DNA of 64,000 nucleotides from Cliona cf. orientalis (taxonomy: Eukaryota; Porifera; Demospongiae; Clionaida; Clionaidae). The notes beneath the pieces are model-generated. The model saw nothing but the letters and a program-made list of their open reading frames with translations. It did not search any database and was not told where the DNA came from. The position numbers were made by a program, and so were the translations under genes. The stretch covers positions 3,680,292-3,744,291 of the forward strand of contig OZ005697.1 of the NCBI GenBank assembly GCA_963930775.1, given 5' to 3'. Shown here piece after piece: positions 21,651 to 32,409 of this stretch. How positions within the stretch are numbered: the first letter of the stretch is position 1; each line of letters opens with the position of its first letter.

Positions 21651-22320
21651 TGGGGCGAGCCTGAGCGAGCCCCACATAGACGAGACAAACGCTCGCAATC
21701 CATATATTATTATGTTTATTATTATTATTTTATATGTATGGTACGTCCGTCACGCGCGAACCGCCATAGACATTGTACAGCGCTGCGCGGTATATTTCAA
21801 AAGGCCGCATGAAAACATTTGCGTCAGCATAGTCACGTGTTTTTTTGACGCATTGAATTATTTCAGTGAATTTCGCCACTTTTTTGGCCACTTTATTACG
21901 ACTATACTTGTTCTTTGCTACTGTTTTAGTATGAGTTCTACTAACACTCTATCTGCTGCTTCTACTTGTATGATCGAGCAAGCTACCGTATGGCGCCGTA
22001 CAGAAGTATAGCTAAGGCTCCAAGGAGGAGAGAGCGAGACAGAGCTCATCGTCAGCTCAACAGCGCAAGCACCACCTAAGAACGCGATAAAGATAGACGT
22101 GCTGCTCACCGACTCTGACAACAGAGGCAGCTAAAAATTATTCTGTTGGCACAAGCACTATGAGACTGTCTGTCATTGAGCCTGCATGGCCTGCTTGGAT
22201 CTGTATTAGTGGTCTTCAAGATAGCTATTTGTGCGGCTATGACTTTATAATTTAAAGTTTTCAAGTTGCAGCTACTGACAGAGATTTTCAGAGGCTCAGC
22301 TCAGGCTCGCCCCAAACAGG
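21651..22320 (+). mobile_element. terminal-inverted-repeat element with TTGGGGCGAGCCTGAGC ends, copy 1
   Basis: Starts TTGGGGCGAGCCTGAGC (about 21651) and ends in its complement GCTCAGGCTCGCCCCAA (about 22300-22316). The interior has a diverged start of the small basic ORF (ATG at 21931), followed by stops. This copy is about 670 bp. Confidence 0.8.
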
Positions 22321-23052
22321 CCCTGCATGACACTAGTTATGTTTATTGGGGCGAGCCTGAGCGAGCCCCACATAGACGAGACAAACGCTCGCAATCCATA
22401 TATTATGTTTATTATATATGTATGGTACGTCCGTCACGCGAAATTATATACCCAGTGATCTCTACGGGCATAAACGCGAAATATTCTATTGCGCATTCTC
22501 ATGCTTGGGACACGGGCCGTATATACGTCGTTCTGATTTAGCGAATTGCAAATTTACACTCGTGCTTGCATTGATCAAGCAAGCTCAGTGCGTGCAACAT
22601 TGAGAACATGACGGGAGCCTGAGGACGAGGCTACTCAGTACCGGTACCGTACGTGTACTGCGTCGTACTAAGAGAAGGCTCCAAAAGAGGAGAAAGCGAG
22701 GCAGAGCTCGTTATCAGCTCAACAGCCCAACGGGACCAGCTATTAAAGAACGCGATAAAGATAGATTAGACGTGCTGCTCACTGATGACTCTGAAAACAG
22801 AGGCAGTCGGCACTGTAGGATGGAGGGGAATAGTCTATCGTACAGCTGTAGACCTACAGGCCTACACGACACTATGTATGGTACGTCCGTCACGCGCGAA
22901 CCGCCATAGACATTGTACAGCGCTGCGCGGTATATTTCAAAAGGCCGCATGAAAACATTTGCGTCAGCATAGTCACGTGTTTTTTTGACACATTGAATTA
23001 TTTCAAAGGCCACTTTATTACGACTATACTTGTTCTTTGCTACTGTTTTAGT

Positions 23053-23238
23053 ATGAGTTCTACTAACACTCAATCTGCTGAAGCGAAGAGAGAGAAAAGG
23101 CTTCAAAGAAGGCGCGAAAGAGAGAGAGCGCATCGTGCGCCGTACAGAAGCAAGCAGAAGGCTCCAAAGGAGGACACTCTGAGCGAGATACATGGAGATA
23201 GAGCCTGTCATCAGCTCAATAGCGCAAGGACCAGCTAA
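23053..23238 (+). CDS. short basic protein of the repeat element, copy 1
   Basis: 61 residues from the ATG at 23053, directly after a ttttag acceptor-like motif. The N-terminus is Ser/Thr-rich; then come Arg/Lys/Glu-rich residues (EKRLQRRRERERAHRAPYRS), like the basic start of transposon-encoded DNA-binding proteins. A 12-base insertion relative to copy 2 (catggagata region) alters the C-terminus. It may be only the 5' end of a lost transposase gene. Confidence 0.4.
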   Translation: MSSTNTQSAEAKREKRLQRRRERERAHRAPYRSKQKAPKEDTLSEIHGDRACHQLNSARTS

Positions 23239-23731
23239 GAATACGATAAAGATAGACTAGACGTACTGCTCACTGATGACTCTGGTAAAACTTTGTATTG
23301 ACTGTCGGTACTGAAGGATGGAAGGGGACTATCATAGTATCATGCAGCTGTAGACCTACAGGCCTACACGGCACTATGAGACTGTCTGTCATTGTTTGCT
23401 TGGATCTGTACCAGTAGTCTTCAAGATTTATCGTGCTATGGCTTTATTAAAGTTTTCGAGTAGCAGCTACTGACAGAGACTTTCAGAGGCTAAGCTCAGG
23501 CTCGCCCCAAACAGGCCCTGCATGTCACTAGTTATTATTATTATAATATTATATGTATGGTACGTCCGTCACGCGCGAACCGCCATAGACATTGTACAGC
23601 GCTGCGCGGTATATTTCAAAAGGCCGCATGAAAACATTTGCGTCAGCATAGTCACGTGTTTTTTTGACACATTGAATTATTTCAAAGGCCACTTTATTAC
23701 GACTATACTTGTTCTTTGCTACTGTTTTAGT

Positions 23732-23929
23732 ATGAGTTCTACTAACACTCAATCTGCTGAAGCGAAGAGAGAGAAAAGGCTTCAAAGAAGGCGCGAAAGA
23801 GAGAGAGCGCATCGTGCGCCGTACAGAAGCAAGCAGAAGGCTCCAAAGGAGGACACTCTGAGCGAGATAGAGCCTGTCATCAGCTCAATAGCGCAAGGAC
23901 CAGCTAAGAATACGATAAAGATAGACTAG
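23732..23929 (+). CDS. short basic protein of the repeat element, copy 2
   Basis: 65 residues, identical to the copy at 23053 over the first ~46 codons, then ending KNTIKID. It sits in the same place relative to the element ends. No catalytic motif is visible. The two copies are too recent to show whether selection keeps the frame. Confidence 0.4.
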   Translation: MSSTNTQSAEAKREKRLQRRRERERAHRAPYRSKQKAPKEDTLSEIEPVISSIAQGPAKNTIKID

Positions 23930-24170
23930 ACGTACTGCTCACTGATGACTCTGGTAAAACTTTGTATTGACTGTCGGTACTGAAGGATGGAAGGGGACTA
24001 TCATGCAGCTGTAGACCTACAGGCCTACACGGCACTATGAGACTGTCTGTCATTGTTTGCTTGGATCTGTACCAGTAGTCTTCAAGATTTATCGTGCTAT
24101 GGCTTTATTAAAGTTTTTGAGTCGCAGCTACTGACAGAGGCTGAGCTCAGGCTCGCCCCAAACAGGCCCT

Positions 24171-24540
24171 GCATGTCACTAGTAATATTATTACTGCTTG
24201 AATGTCTCTGTAGCATGCAGAAAGGTGCCAATAGCTCACCTTAGACCACTAGTATAATCAGATCATTCTCTATACCATGAAACATCATTGTGACAGTTGT
24301 TGCATGCTAATGAGATGAGAAAGGCCCTGAATTTTATTATTATATTATAAATTGCACCATTATCATAGATTACATCATAACGACAGAAATTAATTGCTAC
24401 AAGCCAGGGATAATACTATGTACTAATAATATAATTATTGCTTTTGATCCTGAAACTGACAGGTACTGATTATTATCCTCGGGGCCTATAAATTATCATA
24501 ATAGGAAGAGTCACTATCAGTTTTTGTAGCAGAATTGTGC
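24171..24540. other. no gene recognised; 3' flank of FReD-2
   Basis: AT-rich spacer. From about 24300 it resembles the 3' flank of FReD-3 (about 36860-37090), so it belongs to the duplicated FReD block. Confidence 0.5.
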
Positions 24541-24543
24541 TTC

Positions 24544-25296
24544 CTATGTAGCACATTGCTTTGGGCGAACCTTCATCTCCACATGAGTGATGCTGTTATA
24601 TCTGTACCAGTAATTATTGGGATGAGGTCTGGTGAGCACACTGTAAGAGCATGAGTCAAACCACCACCCTCCTCCATGACCCCCACCTGCATGACTTGAG
24701 CTTTCAGCGCAATTACCACTGCTCCAACGATCATTGTCTCTGTCATAGGTTGAGAAAGGTCTTCCATTGTGGTATTCCAGATTATCGCGGCCAGGACTCG
24801 GTTGCTGCAGCTGACCAATATGAAGGGTGAACTTGTTTTCTGGTCCATCAACAACAAAATATTTGTAAGTGTAGGTCAATTGTGATCCACTGCCATATTT
24901 AATCTCAATTTGAAGGTCCACCTGTTGTCTGGAGGTGAGGCAGTGGATGTTCTTTAGTCCATACCAAAATACAGTGTTCAGTTCTCCAAATCCATGTTTG
25001 TAGTCGTTCCAAGTACGTGTAAAGTTGACTTGTTGTGAGACGTCAGCCTTTCTCCTCAGTATGACGGTCCATCCTCCATTGCTGCAATGAGCTTGCATTG
25101 CTGGGACACTGGTATGGAAGACATGAGGCTCAATACCACAAACATGGTTGATCTCATAAATCCCATTGTCTGGCGGAGTGGAACCCAATATCTCAGCACC
25201 AAACTTGATTGCCTCACTGGCCTGATGCAGCAAGCATACAAGGATGATAACAAACAATTTTTGTATAAATTGTCAGCCAGTGCAGTGCATGTAGAT

Positions 25297-25327
<31 letters not shown>

Positions 25328-25656
25328 TAAAACTTAATAATAGAGGAAAAGTCATGAACACACTCTTTCAAGCGATTTTCTGTAACATTATTGTAGGTCG
25401 ACAAGAACTATGTTAGGAGGTCCTCCGGATCCTCTAAAATATTAAATTTGAGAAGGCACTAGAGTATGCCATGCTACATGTAGCTCACCTCACAGCAATC
25501 TTTGTAGACAGCTTCACTGCAAGTTTCCTTGAGCTCCAAGACTTGCTGTAGAGCAGCCTGGTACTGGGTAGTACAGTTGTTAGGAGCAGCCCATGCCCTA
25601 GATGCCACCACCAGAGCCAAAAATACTGTTATCAACATTGTTATAGGACTATCCAT
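24544..25656 (-). CDS. FReD-2: secreted fibrinogen-related protein, two exons
   Basis: Exon 1 25656-25489 (56 codons), exon 2 25221-24544; both junctions phase 0, product 281 residues. The ATG at 25656 is the first in frame and starts a signal peptide (LITVFLALVVASRAWA). Then come CTTQYQAALQQVLELKETC, a KDCCE Cys cluster and, from about residue 84, the fibrinogen domain with GGWTVILRR (105-113), a DRDND Ca2+-type loop (about 216-220) followed by NCAE, GGGWWFDSC and EMKVRPKQC. It has a His/Gly-rich insert (SSSHAGGGHGGG) absent from the other two, which may alter the binding face. The intron (25222-25488) contains a ~27-base G run. Most similar to FReD-3. Confidence 0.88.
25299..25325. repeat. 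poly-G tract in the FReD-2 intron
   Basis: About 27 consecutive G on the plus strand. FReD-3 has no such tract in its intron. Likely variable in length. Confidence 0.9.
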
Positions 25657-25704
25657 TGACAAAGACAAACTCAAAAATTATAGCTGCTTTCTGATGCTGG
25701 GTTT

Positions 25705-25712
25705 AATTTATA
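25705..25712 (-). promoter_or_regulatory. TATA-like box of FReD-2
   Basis: TATAAATT on the minus strand, 49 bp before the ATG, in sequence shared with FReD-3. Confidence 0.6.
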
Positions 25713-25719
25713 GCATTGA

Positions 25720-27255
25720 AGCCATACAAATCAAAATTACTAGCATTTTTACATGATTGACGTCACTAGCTATCAGTTGCCAATAATAATTTGTAGATGC
25801 TATCTAATTAGCTACTATATAACTGCTTATGTGGTTATTTCTGTATGCAGCTGTGGTTCAGTGCATGTCTGGCTCAAAGAGTCAAAGGGCAGTTTTACTA
25901 CAGTTACACGACCACTATGGACCACTGGGGATTTGGAAATTGCAAAAAGCCTGAGTATAGCTAGGGCAGGGTACCAGAAAATTATGCAGAAATACTATGA
26001 CTTGGAGTGGTGGCGTGTAATCAAGAGTTGATATACATTGCACAAGTATCTGTCTGTCCCACTGCAGGCAGCATGCATAACTAGCTAATACAAGCTTCCA
26101 GTGATTTAATTTCCTGATGAGACTTCGTAAGGACTACATCAATTCAGCTGGGTATGTCTTGTAATACATGAACGTTTGACATTGAAGGGAGGGTGACTAC
26201 GATACACAGAGATCTAGAGAGGAGAGGAATGATAATGAGGTGGCGGGGGAGAGTCTGGTGTGTGGGAAGAGTGGGAGAAATTAATTGAAGAAGGGTATAC
26301 TGTGCCATGTTCACTGATAATCATGCACTTATTGCCACATATGCCAGTATACACACTTACTAATGAGGAAGTGGGGAGGGATGTAAGGCAGTGGAAGGAA
26401 ATTGTGTGTACATGTGGGGGGAGCAAATACTAATAATCATGCCTGAAAATTTTGGCCATGTCAAAGTTCAAGGGGTCAATGGTGATTTTGCAAAGAAATG
26501 GTTCATTGAAGTTGATTCCCCCCCAACTCCCTATGCATCTATAGCCACAGCCCACAGTTGTATTTTGTAATTACTTAGGGCATACATAATATTTTATATT
26601 AGCATTATGTTTGCTATCTGTGTGTCCATTGCCTATGCAAGAATTATTATAGACAAAAATGTACCTTGATTTTAAGTGAATATAATAGTATTCTAATACC
26701 ATTTGAAGCAATTGAATATTTCCTTAAATTGTTCCGATACTGATCATCTCGCTCAAGCTAAGTGAACTACATTGTATGTAATACTATAACTCCATACTCT
26801 AGTCCCCGGTCCAGTCCATGAGTCCACAGTCTAAATTTTAAAGTATCCCGTATGCAGCGAAACTTGTCGAAATCGCTTATTATTGTGATCATAATAGTAT
26901 TATAAAAGGAATTTTTTCTACATACATACAGGGCTAATATTCAAGTGTGTACAATACCTGCGGGAATACATTCAAGGAAACATGGTGGTTGTTTTGATAG
27001 TGGGAATCATTGCTTATAAGTATCCACCGTACATGGACCTTTTTGTATCTGCGCCAGCATATGCATAGGCACGCTTAGAGTTTCAACTTGAAAAATTAAC
27101 GTAATTAGAAGAGTAATCATGCACAATGAACAAACCTATGTTACGTACTGCATAGTTCCACATACTCACTATAGACAAACATCATAATATTATGTACTAT
27201 ATCACCAGGAGTACTCCTGATTGTTACTTAATCAGTATGAGTTAGTTACCACTGA
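25720..27255. other. no gene recognised; duplicated flank
   Basis: Positions about 26040-26940 correspond to 56640-57440 plus 58425-58510 and 59420-59465, and 26945-27255 to the 3' flanks of membrane genes 2 and 3. Apparent frames near 26200-26430 are unsupported. Confidence 0.6.
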
Positions 27256-27260
27256 TGTTC

Positions 27261-28919
27261 CTATCTATTAATCAACTGATGGATCCACTTAACTCTTCTG
27301 ACCAGCCACAGAGTTATGAAGAAAGCTATGTAAGTTATGGGAATAACTACTGATAATGCAAGCATTGTCAAGGTAATGTAGTAGAAGAAAAAATTTTCTC
27401 TAATTGTAACCTCCATTCCCATGGTAGTGACAAAAGTGACGCTTAGTAGGATCAAGAATATTGGATCAGTTGAGGGGTAACGAACAGCTGACTTCTTGAA
27501 TGGTTGTACGTTGATTATCGCTAACAGTAGGACAGTGAGGATGATCACAGCATACACAAAGAACATCATGGATAAAGTTGATGAGAAAGTAATAAGCATC
27601 ATCAGTCGAAGTAACAGTGGTAGAACAGAGAACCATCGGCAGTCACATGACCCAGGCTCAGTACCGTCCTTATAGCAACCTTGAAATGAGTCAACAAAGG
27701 CATGAAGATAGAGCCAGTGGAATGGAAACAGTGAAAGAAATTTCTGAAAGAACTGAAAAGGATAAAGAACTAGAGTGATTGTTGGGATACAAACAAATAT
27801 TGTGAGAATGAAGAGGGCTAGTATAGCGAACGGAAGGTGCTCTTCCCCAAAGAAAATAACAGTCGGGGAATAGTATACGCCCAATGTGGATATGTTTGAA
27901 CCAAATTTATAAATTCTTGTTGGAACCAAAAGATCACTTGTTACACTCAACACTTTCATGTAGGATAGTAGGAAAAACGTAGCAAAAGAATCAATGATGG
28001 ACGTCCGAATATCCATCGACTCTCGAACCACAGCTAGCGAGGCTCGAAAAGGCCTCCACATAAATGTCATGCAACGGACATGACTATCATGTAACTTTAT
28101 GATTATATGTGAGAAAAGTATCAATAGAAAGGGATAGAGTGCCACTAGGTAGTCTAAAGCGAGGGCCTGAAGGGTGGTCACATTGAGGCAAATATCAGGA
28201 ATGACTGTACGAAAGAAATCGAGATTCCAAATACTATAAAATGGTGTTAAAACTCTTGGTATTTTGAGGAAATTTGGGTACTTGTTGTTTCCTGCAAGCA
28301 TTATTCCACGTACTAAAGTAGGAATTGACAAAGCTTGGCTAAACCAAACCACCCCATGAAGGTGGGAAGAGGTCACATTAATATTAAAGAGAACCACAAA
28401 AAAGTAGAAAAATGTGAGTGGCCCAAACCCAGCCAAGATGAACTTCCACCAGTTTCGATTGCCATTTGGACACTTAACACAACTGAAATTGTATGATAGC
28501 ACAAATGGACTGTACGCGTCTTGACAGTTACCACACAGTAAGCCAGCTCTGTTGAAATCAGTGCAGACTGATCCATTGATCAACATTTCTGCATTTGTTG
28601 GTAGTGGTTGATACACTGAGTCAGTCTTCTTATGATTGCCACAGTTGTAGAAACACAATCCAAGATAAGTAGATCCACTTTCGTCGTCATAGGTCACACA
28701 GTAGCAGTCTAAGACAGCAGAGCTTTGGAGCTTATCATCACAGGCAATTGCATGATCTTGCTTATTTCCACACTGGCACATGCTCGATGAGTTGCAGTTG
28801 AACCATGTTGGGCATTCACTGTCGTGACTACAGTGGCCGTGCTGGACACTCTTTCTTTCTCCCAGGCTAGAGTGGCTGAATGACACTATGAGTAGCAAGA
28901 ATACTAGGGAATAGCTCAT
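27261..28919 (-). CDS. polytopic membrane protein 1 with Cys-rich ectodomain
   Basis: 552 residues in one exon from the ATG at 28919 (GTG further upstream is less likely). Residues 1-20 are a signal peptide. Residues 28-150 are Cys-rich with an EGF-like start (CSHDSECPTWFNC) and a GLLCGNC motif near 126. About eight hydrophobic spans follow, from residue 158 to 540, with N-glycosylation sites and a FQGCYKDGT motif near 412. The same C-terminal region occurs in large families of uncharacterised sponge and cnidarian membrane proteins, often behind beta-helix ectodomains; function is unknown. It does not look like a class C GPCR 7TM. It is probably a plasma-membrane protein. It is intact and about 90% identical by eye to the copies at 51.6 and 60.4 kb. 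Confidence 0.85.
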   Translation of the reverse strand: MSYSLVFLLLIVSFSHSSLGERKSVQHGHCSHDSECPTWFNCNSSSMCQCGNKQDHAIACDDKLQSSAVLDCYCVTYDDESGSTYLGLCFYNCGNHKKTDSVYQPLPTNAEMLINGSVCTDFNRAGLLCGNCQDAYSPFVLSYNFSCVKCPNGNRNWWKFILAGFGPLTFFYFFVVLFNINVTSSHLHGVVWFSQALSIPTLVRGIMLAGNNKYPNFLKIPRVLTPFYSIWNLDFFRTVIPDICLNVTTLQALALDYLVALYPFLLILFSHIIIKLHDSHVRCMTFMWRPFRASLAVVRESMDIRTSIIDSFATFFLLSYMKVLSVTSDLLVPTRIYKFGSNISTLGVYYSPTVIFFGEEHLPFAILALFILTIFVCIPTITLVLYPFQFFQKFLSLFPFHWLYLHAFVDSFQGCYKDGTEPGSCDCRWFSVLPLLLRLMMLITFSSTLSMMFFVYAVIILTVLLLAIINVQPFKKSAVRYPSTDPIFLILLSVTFVTTMGMEVTIRENFFFYYITLTMLALSVVIPITYIAFFITLWLVRRVKWIHQLINR

Positions 28920-29286
28920 ACTTAGAAAGGCTAGCACTTTTTGCTATAATACATGTGTCCACTACTACTGTAACTATAGCCTCAGTAGAACACACTTGAA
29001 CAACTTTTTAGTATAGTACTACAGCTCTTCTAACTTTTCCCACTTGTATGATCATGTGTCGTAATCATGCTGCACTGTACAGCAGTCACTGCCTTATGCT
29101 CTGCATGTGTGGGCAGTTTATGGATTTAATAAGGAGCTTGGTACACACTCAGTATAAGGAAAATTCTAGGTGTATTTACCATGTTATTGATAATCACAGT
29201 ATAACCAATAGCATGCTTAGTTTAGCTATAAATATTGCCGTTTTTTTAGGCTCATAGTGAAAATTAAATCTACTTTCAATGATCCA

Positions 29287-29616
29287 GTACACAATAGTCT
29301 CGTGCCCAGACCCCACCCCCAAAAGGGGGAAAAGCTTTTTGGGTCTTGTTGACTTGGCATGTTTGAATTCTGTCGCACCAATCAGAGTCGTGCCATGTGG
29401 ATTACATGTGATTATCATGTGATACCGCACCATAGCTCGCTATTGCTGCTCATGAGAGCGGTTGATGCATTGTTATGCCAAAACAAAATGATGTGTTATC
29501 ATGACAGTCACATGATGAGTCACATCCTGTGTCCCCAAGAAAGTGCTCAATGTGTACCAGACCCTTTCCTCGCATGCGTGGTGCATCGGGTCTGGGAACG
29601 AGATAAAGTACACAAT
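29287..29616. mobile_element. 312-bp insertion with 9-bp target duplication
   Basis: GTACACAAT occurs at 29287-29295 and 29608-29616. Between them (29296-29607) the ends are agtctcgtgcccagaccc and gggtctgggaacgagata. Membrane blocks 2 and 3 carry the empty site (about 53579-53587 and 62389-62397). A 9-bp duplication suggests a Mutator-like element, but the termini are short. Confidence 0.8.
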
Positions 29617-29645
29617 TGATTTTTTCTCTCTCTCACATTTATCAG

Positions 29646-29761
29646 TTATAAGCTAAGGCTCGGAGTGGAGACAGGTATACTGCAACCCAAAAGGCTTCCC
29701 TTGATCTCACAGAAACACTCTACCTAGTGGTGACTCTATAAAAATATTATTATGCATGCAA
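29646..29761 (+). pseudogene. copy 1 of a recurrent 102-nt exon (frameshifted)
   Basis: Corresponds to intact exons at 53617-53718 and 62424-62525. It has a polypyrimidine/CAG acceptor and a GTAAGC donor, but a CTAA insertion near its start and an extra run near its end break the frame. Encoded peptide not recognised. Confidence 0.5.
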
Positions 29762-29815
29762 GTAAGCTAACGTTCTCATGAGAGATAGAGTTTGAATGCG
29801 TGATATTATTAATTA

Positions 29816-30600
29816 TCAGATTCTGCTACTGATGAGACCAGACATGCCTTCAAACTTGAAATCACGAGCGTAGAATTCATTGAGCATGGTATCTGTTAGA
29901 AAATGATTTCTATAGCGAAAATTGTTAAAGATATCGCTGTTATTTGTCATCTGATGTAGTACTCTTGCCCAAGCCCAAATGGAATTGTAAGAAAAGTAAC
30001 TCCAGTATGTAGTTGTTACATTGTAACTAGCTATATGCACTCTCGCTTTAGAGTTCTAGGAATTTTTCAATTAGCATATTAAATTTTTTGTTGTCAATAA
30101 TTAGTATTGAGTGTTTCTATCTGATAATTGAGTAAAAATGTACTCTCAGTGTTGAGCAGTGAGCCGAGTGAACACGTGTATGTTCTTCTACTGTATCTGA
30201 AAGTTATGCGGTCAGATAGGGATACATTTTCAGCAACAAAAGCAGAAAGTCTATGACTGATGATCATCCACTGATCATGGTAGATCATTCCCATGTGGTA
30301 CGCCAGACACATGATTCTTAGTGAGTGGCTCGGTGACGTAAAGACGACCACGATGTGTGCTAAACAGCTCCTGACTCCATCGAGGGGGTAGAGTGTTGTG
30401 TACCCAGATGAGACAAAGAGCACACTCACGTTGCTGTTTAGAGACGCAACAAATGCTTCTTTCGTCGACGCAATAGTACACATGGTTGCTCTCGAAGAGG
30501 ATGGCTATGTTGCGCCAGCCCGTCTGTTTCATCAGAACAAGTGTGAGGTCCATAAACGACTGTGTGGGCATCGGCGTGATTATATTCTCTATACCGTAAA
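29816..30600 (-). pseudogene. GABA-B-like receptor ligand-binding domain relic, copy 1
   Basis: Two pieces of a class C receptor/ANF-type periplasmic-binding domain. The first (about 30592-30150) has LVLMKQTGWRNIAILFES, then VASLNSNVSVLF and LRIMCLAYHMGM. The second (30040-29816) has SIWAWARVLHQM and FKFEGMSGLISS. A base inserted near 30470 (gcgtcgacg) shifts the frame after VYYC. No 7TM_3 domain follows. Class C receptors are expanded in sponges, and GABA-B-like is the closest family I recall; this copy cannot make a receptor. Confidence 0.65.
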
Positions 30601-30862
30601 TTGTGAATTAATACATAATTATGATGAATTCTGAATCTCGTGTTGAATATTTTTCGGAAATAATATGACCTCAACTTTGCGTTTGTGTTAATAAAGCACA
30701 TAATTTAAATTTCACATTGTCCATGCTATCTGAAACAGCAAAATTCTCGTAATCTACAGTATGTAGAGTTCATATGCACGTACAAAGCCATCTATATTCT
30801 ATAGCTACAGATCTCAACGGTGAAATACACACATGCACACACTCCGTACACAAATCACGGAC

Positions 30863-30978
30863 CTCTATGGTGTAGGTTCTCAATCTTGTTGGAGTAAGAG
30901 TGAATGAAGTCCTGAGCAGCTGAGTCTATCTCATCTCTCTCCTGATTAATCATGGTAGATGGACTCGATATCAAGTAT
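30863..30978 (-). pseudogene. syntaxin-18-like exon, inverted copy
   Basis: Encodes INQERDEIDSAAQDFIHSYS, matching the STX18 stretch MTDxERDxID after its first helix. It lies on the minus strand, whereas the same exon in the other two blocks is on the plus strand (54837-54912, 63754-63869). The flanking 30820-31095 is inverted with it. An isolated exon. Confidence 0.65.
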
Positions 30979-31095
30979 CTGGAGCATGTAATTATGTAAG
31001 AGTACAGCACATAAACAAGGTACATGTAAGTACAATGTCATGTATTCTGTACAGCCTCGTGTCCAGACCCATTCACAGTATTTCAATGATGAATG

Positions 31096-31326
31096 CATGC
31101 TAAAAAGCACCCACCTGATAACGACATTCACAGATTTGATGAGCTATTGGATGACCTGAACTGCCCTGTAAACACTGATGACTATAATGCAACTCCTCTT
31201 CTTGAACCAGATGAGCCAACCTTCTCTGTGGTAGAGTTGCCCAAGGTCCACAATTGTTCACCACCCACGGTAACCACCAGATCCTGTCTGAAGAACTTCA
31301 TGTTTAACTTAGTGACTACTTGCTAG
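31096..31326 (+). CDS. unrecognised acidic/Pro-rich reading frame
   Basis: The frame from about 31096 encodes HPPDNDIHRFDELLDDLNCP, then LLEPDEPTFSVVELPKVHNC, and ends VTTC. Composition is protein-like (acidic, no stops for ~75 codons), and no copy occurs in the other duplicate blocks. It may be a last exon or a fragment. No domain recognised. Confidence 0.3.
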   Translation, partial: HAKKHPPDNDIHRFDELLDDLNCPVNTDDYNATPLLEPDEPTFSVVELPKVHNCSPPTVTTRSCLKNFMFNLVTTC

Positions 31327-31759
31327 CTATAGCTGGAAACTGAATACTGCAACATTGTGAAAGTTCGTACATTATGCTGACTATAATTATAGTATTACGA
31401 GATGATAAATTATTGTAGTTAATTATTATGTTCATCAACACTATATCTCATTAAGTTGTCAACTACCAATTTTTCATTTATCAGTACACTCATGTATAGT
31501 TAAGCTTGAATTGCATCTGTTGAATATTGAAATACTGCTTTGCTTTTTATTGATCCTGTAATCTCAATGTACCATGGAATTAATATGCATAGTGGTTGTT
31601 TAATAGGATCAAAATTAATTTGTTATAGCATTTTTTATGCATCTTGATCAGAATTCTAACTCTTACAAAAGTTAATAGCCTAAACGATATGATCAAAAAA
31701 ATTTAGAACTGTTCTCCGCCTAAATTGAGTTCAAAATCTTGATTGAAATCTTGAATTAA

Positions 31760-32401
31760 TTAGCAGCCATTGTTTACAGGAATCACCTCAATATCAAAAT
31801 TGAGCCAACTAGAGCCAGAGACATGTTTGACAGAGCACCTGCCAATGCTGCAGATAGGAAATGACTCGAACGGAATCAATACCTCATCGCGACCACAGTC
31901 GCTATCCAACACTCCAATGCTTATTGATCTCCACTTGTCGCATCCGAAGTTTAGGGTCTCATCAAAGACAGGATCATGAGTGCCTTGCTCCACTGCAGTA
32001 CTCTTGCTAACACTGCTAGTTCCAAAGTACCTGAAAGCAGTGACAATTGCAAAGGGGTCAGAGCGACCTTGAAAGGCACCATCTGTGTCAGGAAGGCTGT
32101 GGGCTCTCAGAACATGAACCTTCAGTACACCTTCGATTGGTGCACTCAAATTTGAGCATGTAGTCAGACAAGCACCAGTGTAAGATTGACGAAGCACACG
32201 AGCCTATAATTGTAAAATTGTTGCATATTATAGCTACTTCATTGTTATATATTTAACAGAGGAGTATTTGATCTCAAAAACACAATTATACACTGACTTG
32301 ATTACTGTCTTGCTTACGTGTGCAGATTGGCCATCTGGAAGAGCGGAGGTCAGCACAATAAAACTTGCAAATAGGAAGAATGCTCCAGTTGAGGGATGCA
32401 T
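31760..32401 (-). CDS. secreted C2-domain protein, two exons
   Basis: Exon 1 32401-32318 encodes MHPSTGAFFLFASFIVLTSA plus eight residues, a clear signal peptide, and ends at GCACAC|GTAAGC. Exon 2 is 32203-31760 after the acceptor attatag; both junctions are phase 0, product 175 residues. Exon 2 is mostly one C2 domain: LKVHVLRAHSLPDTDG, then RSDPFAIV, HDPVFDETLNF and ISIGVLDSDCGRDEVL. The aspartates in DTDG, SDP and DSD occupy the usual Ca2+-binding loops. A secreted single C2 domain is unusual; the closest arrangement I know is the C2 of perforin-like proteins, but no MACPF domain is present. Single copy in the window; intact. Confidence 0.8.
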
Positions 32402-32409
32402 CTTCTTTG

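Larger units (their letters stand above)
22345..24170 (+). mobile_element. nested/tandem copies of the same terminal-inverted-repeat element
   Basis: A new left end begins at 22346. The block at 22426-22866 matches the split copy at 4300-4621 plus 9212-9330. A fresh tacgtccgtcacgcg block begins at 22880, ending at the terminal motif near 23496-23512; another begins at 23560 and ends near 24146-24163. The last two copies are almost identical over ~600 bp, including an ORF. Confidence 0.75.

Noticed and set aside
22714-23211. 165-residue minus-strand frame in the repeat stack
   Set aside because: Antisense of the basic ORF and repeat DNA; low-complexity Ser/Leu composition.
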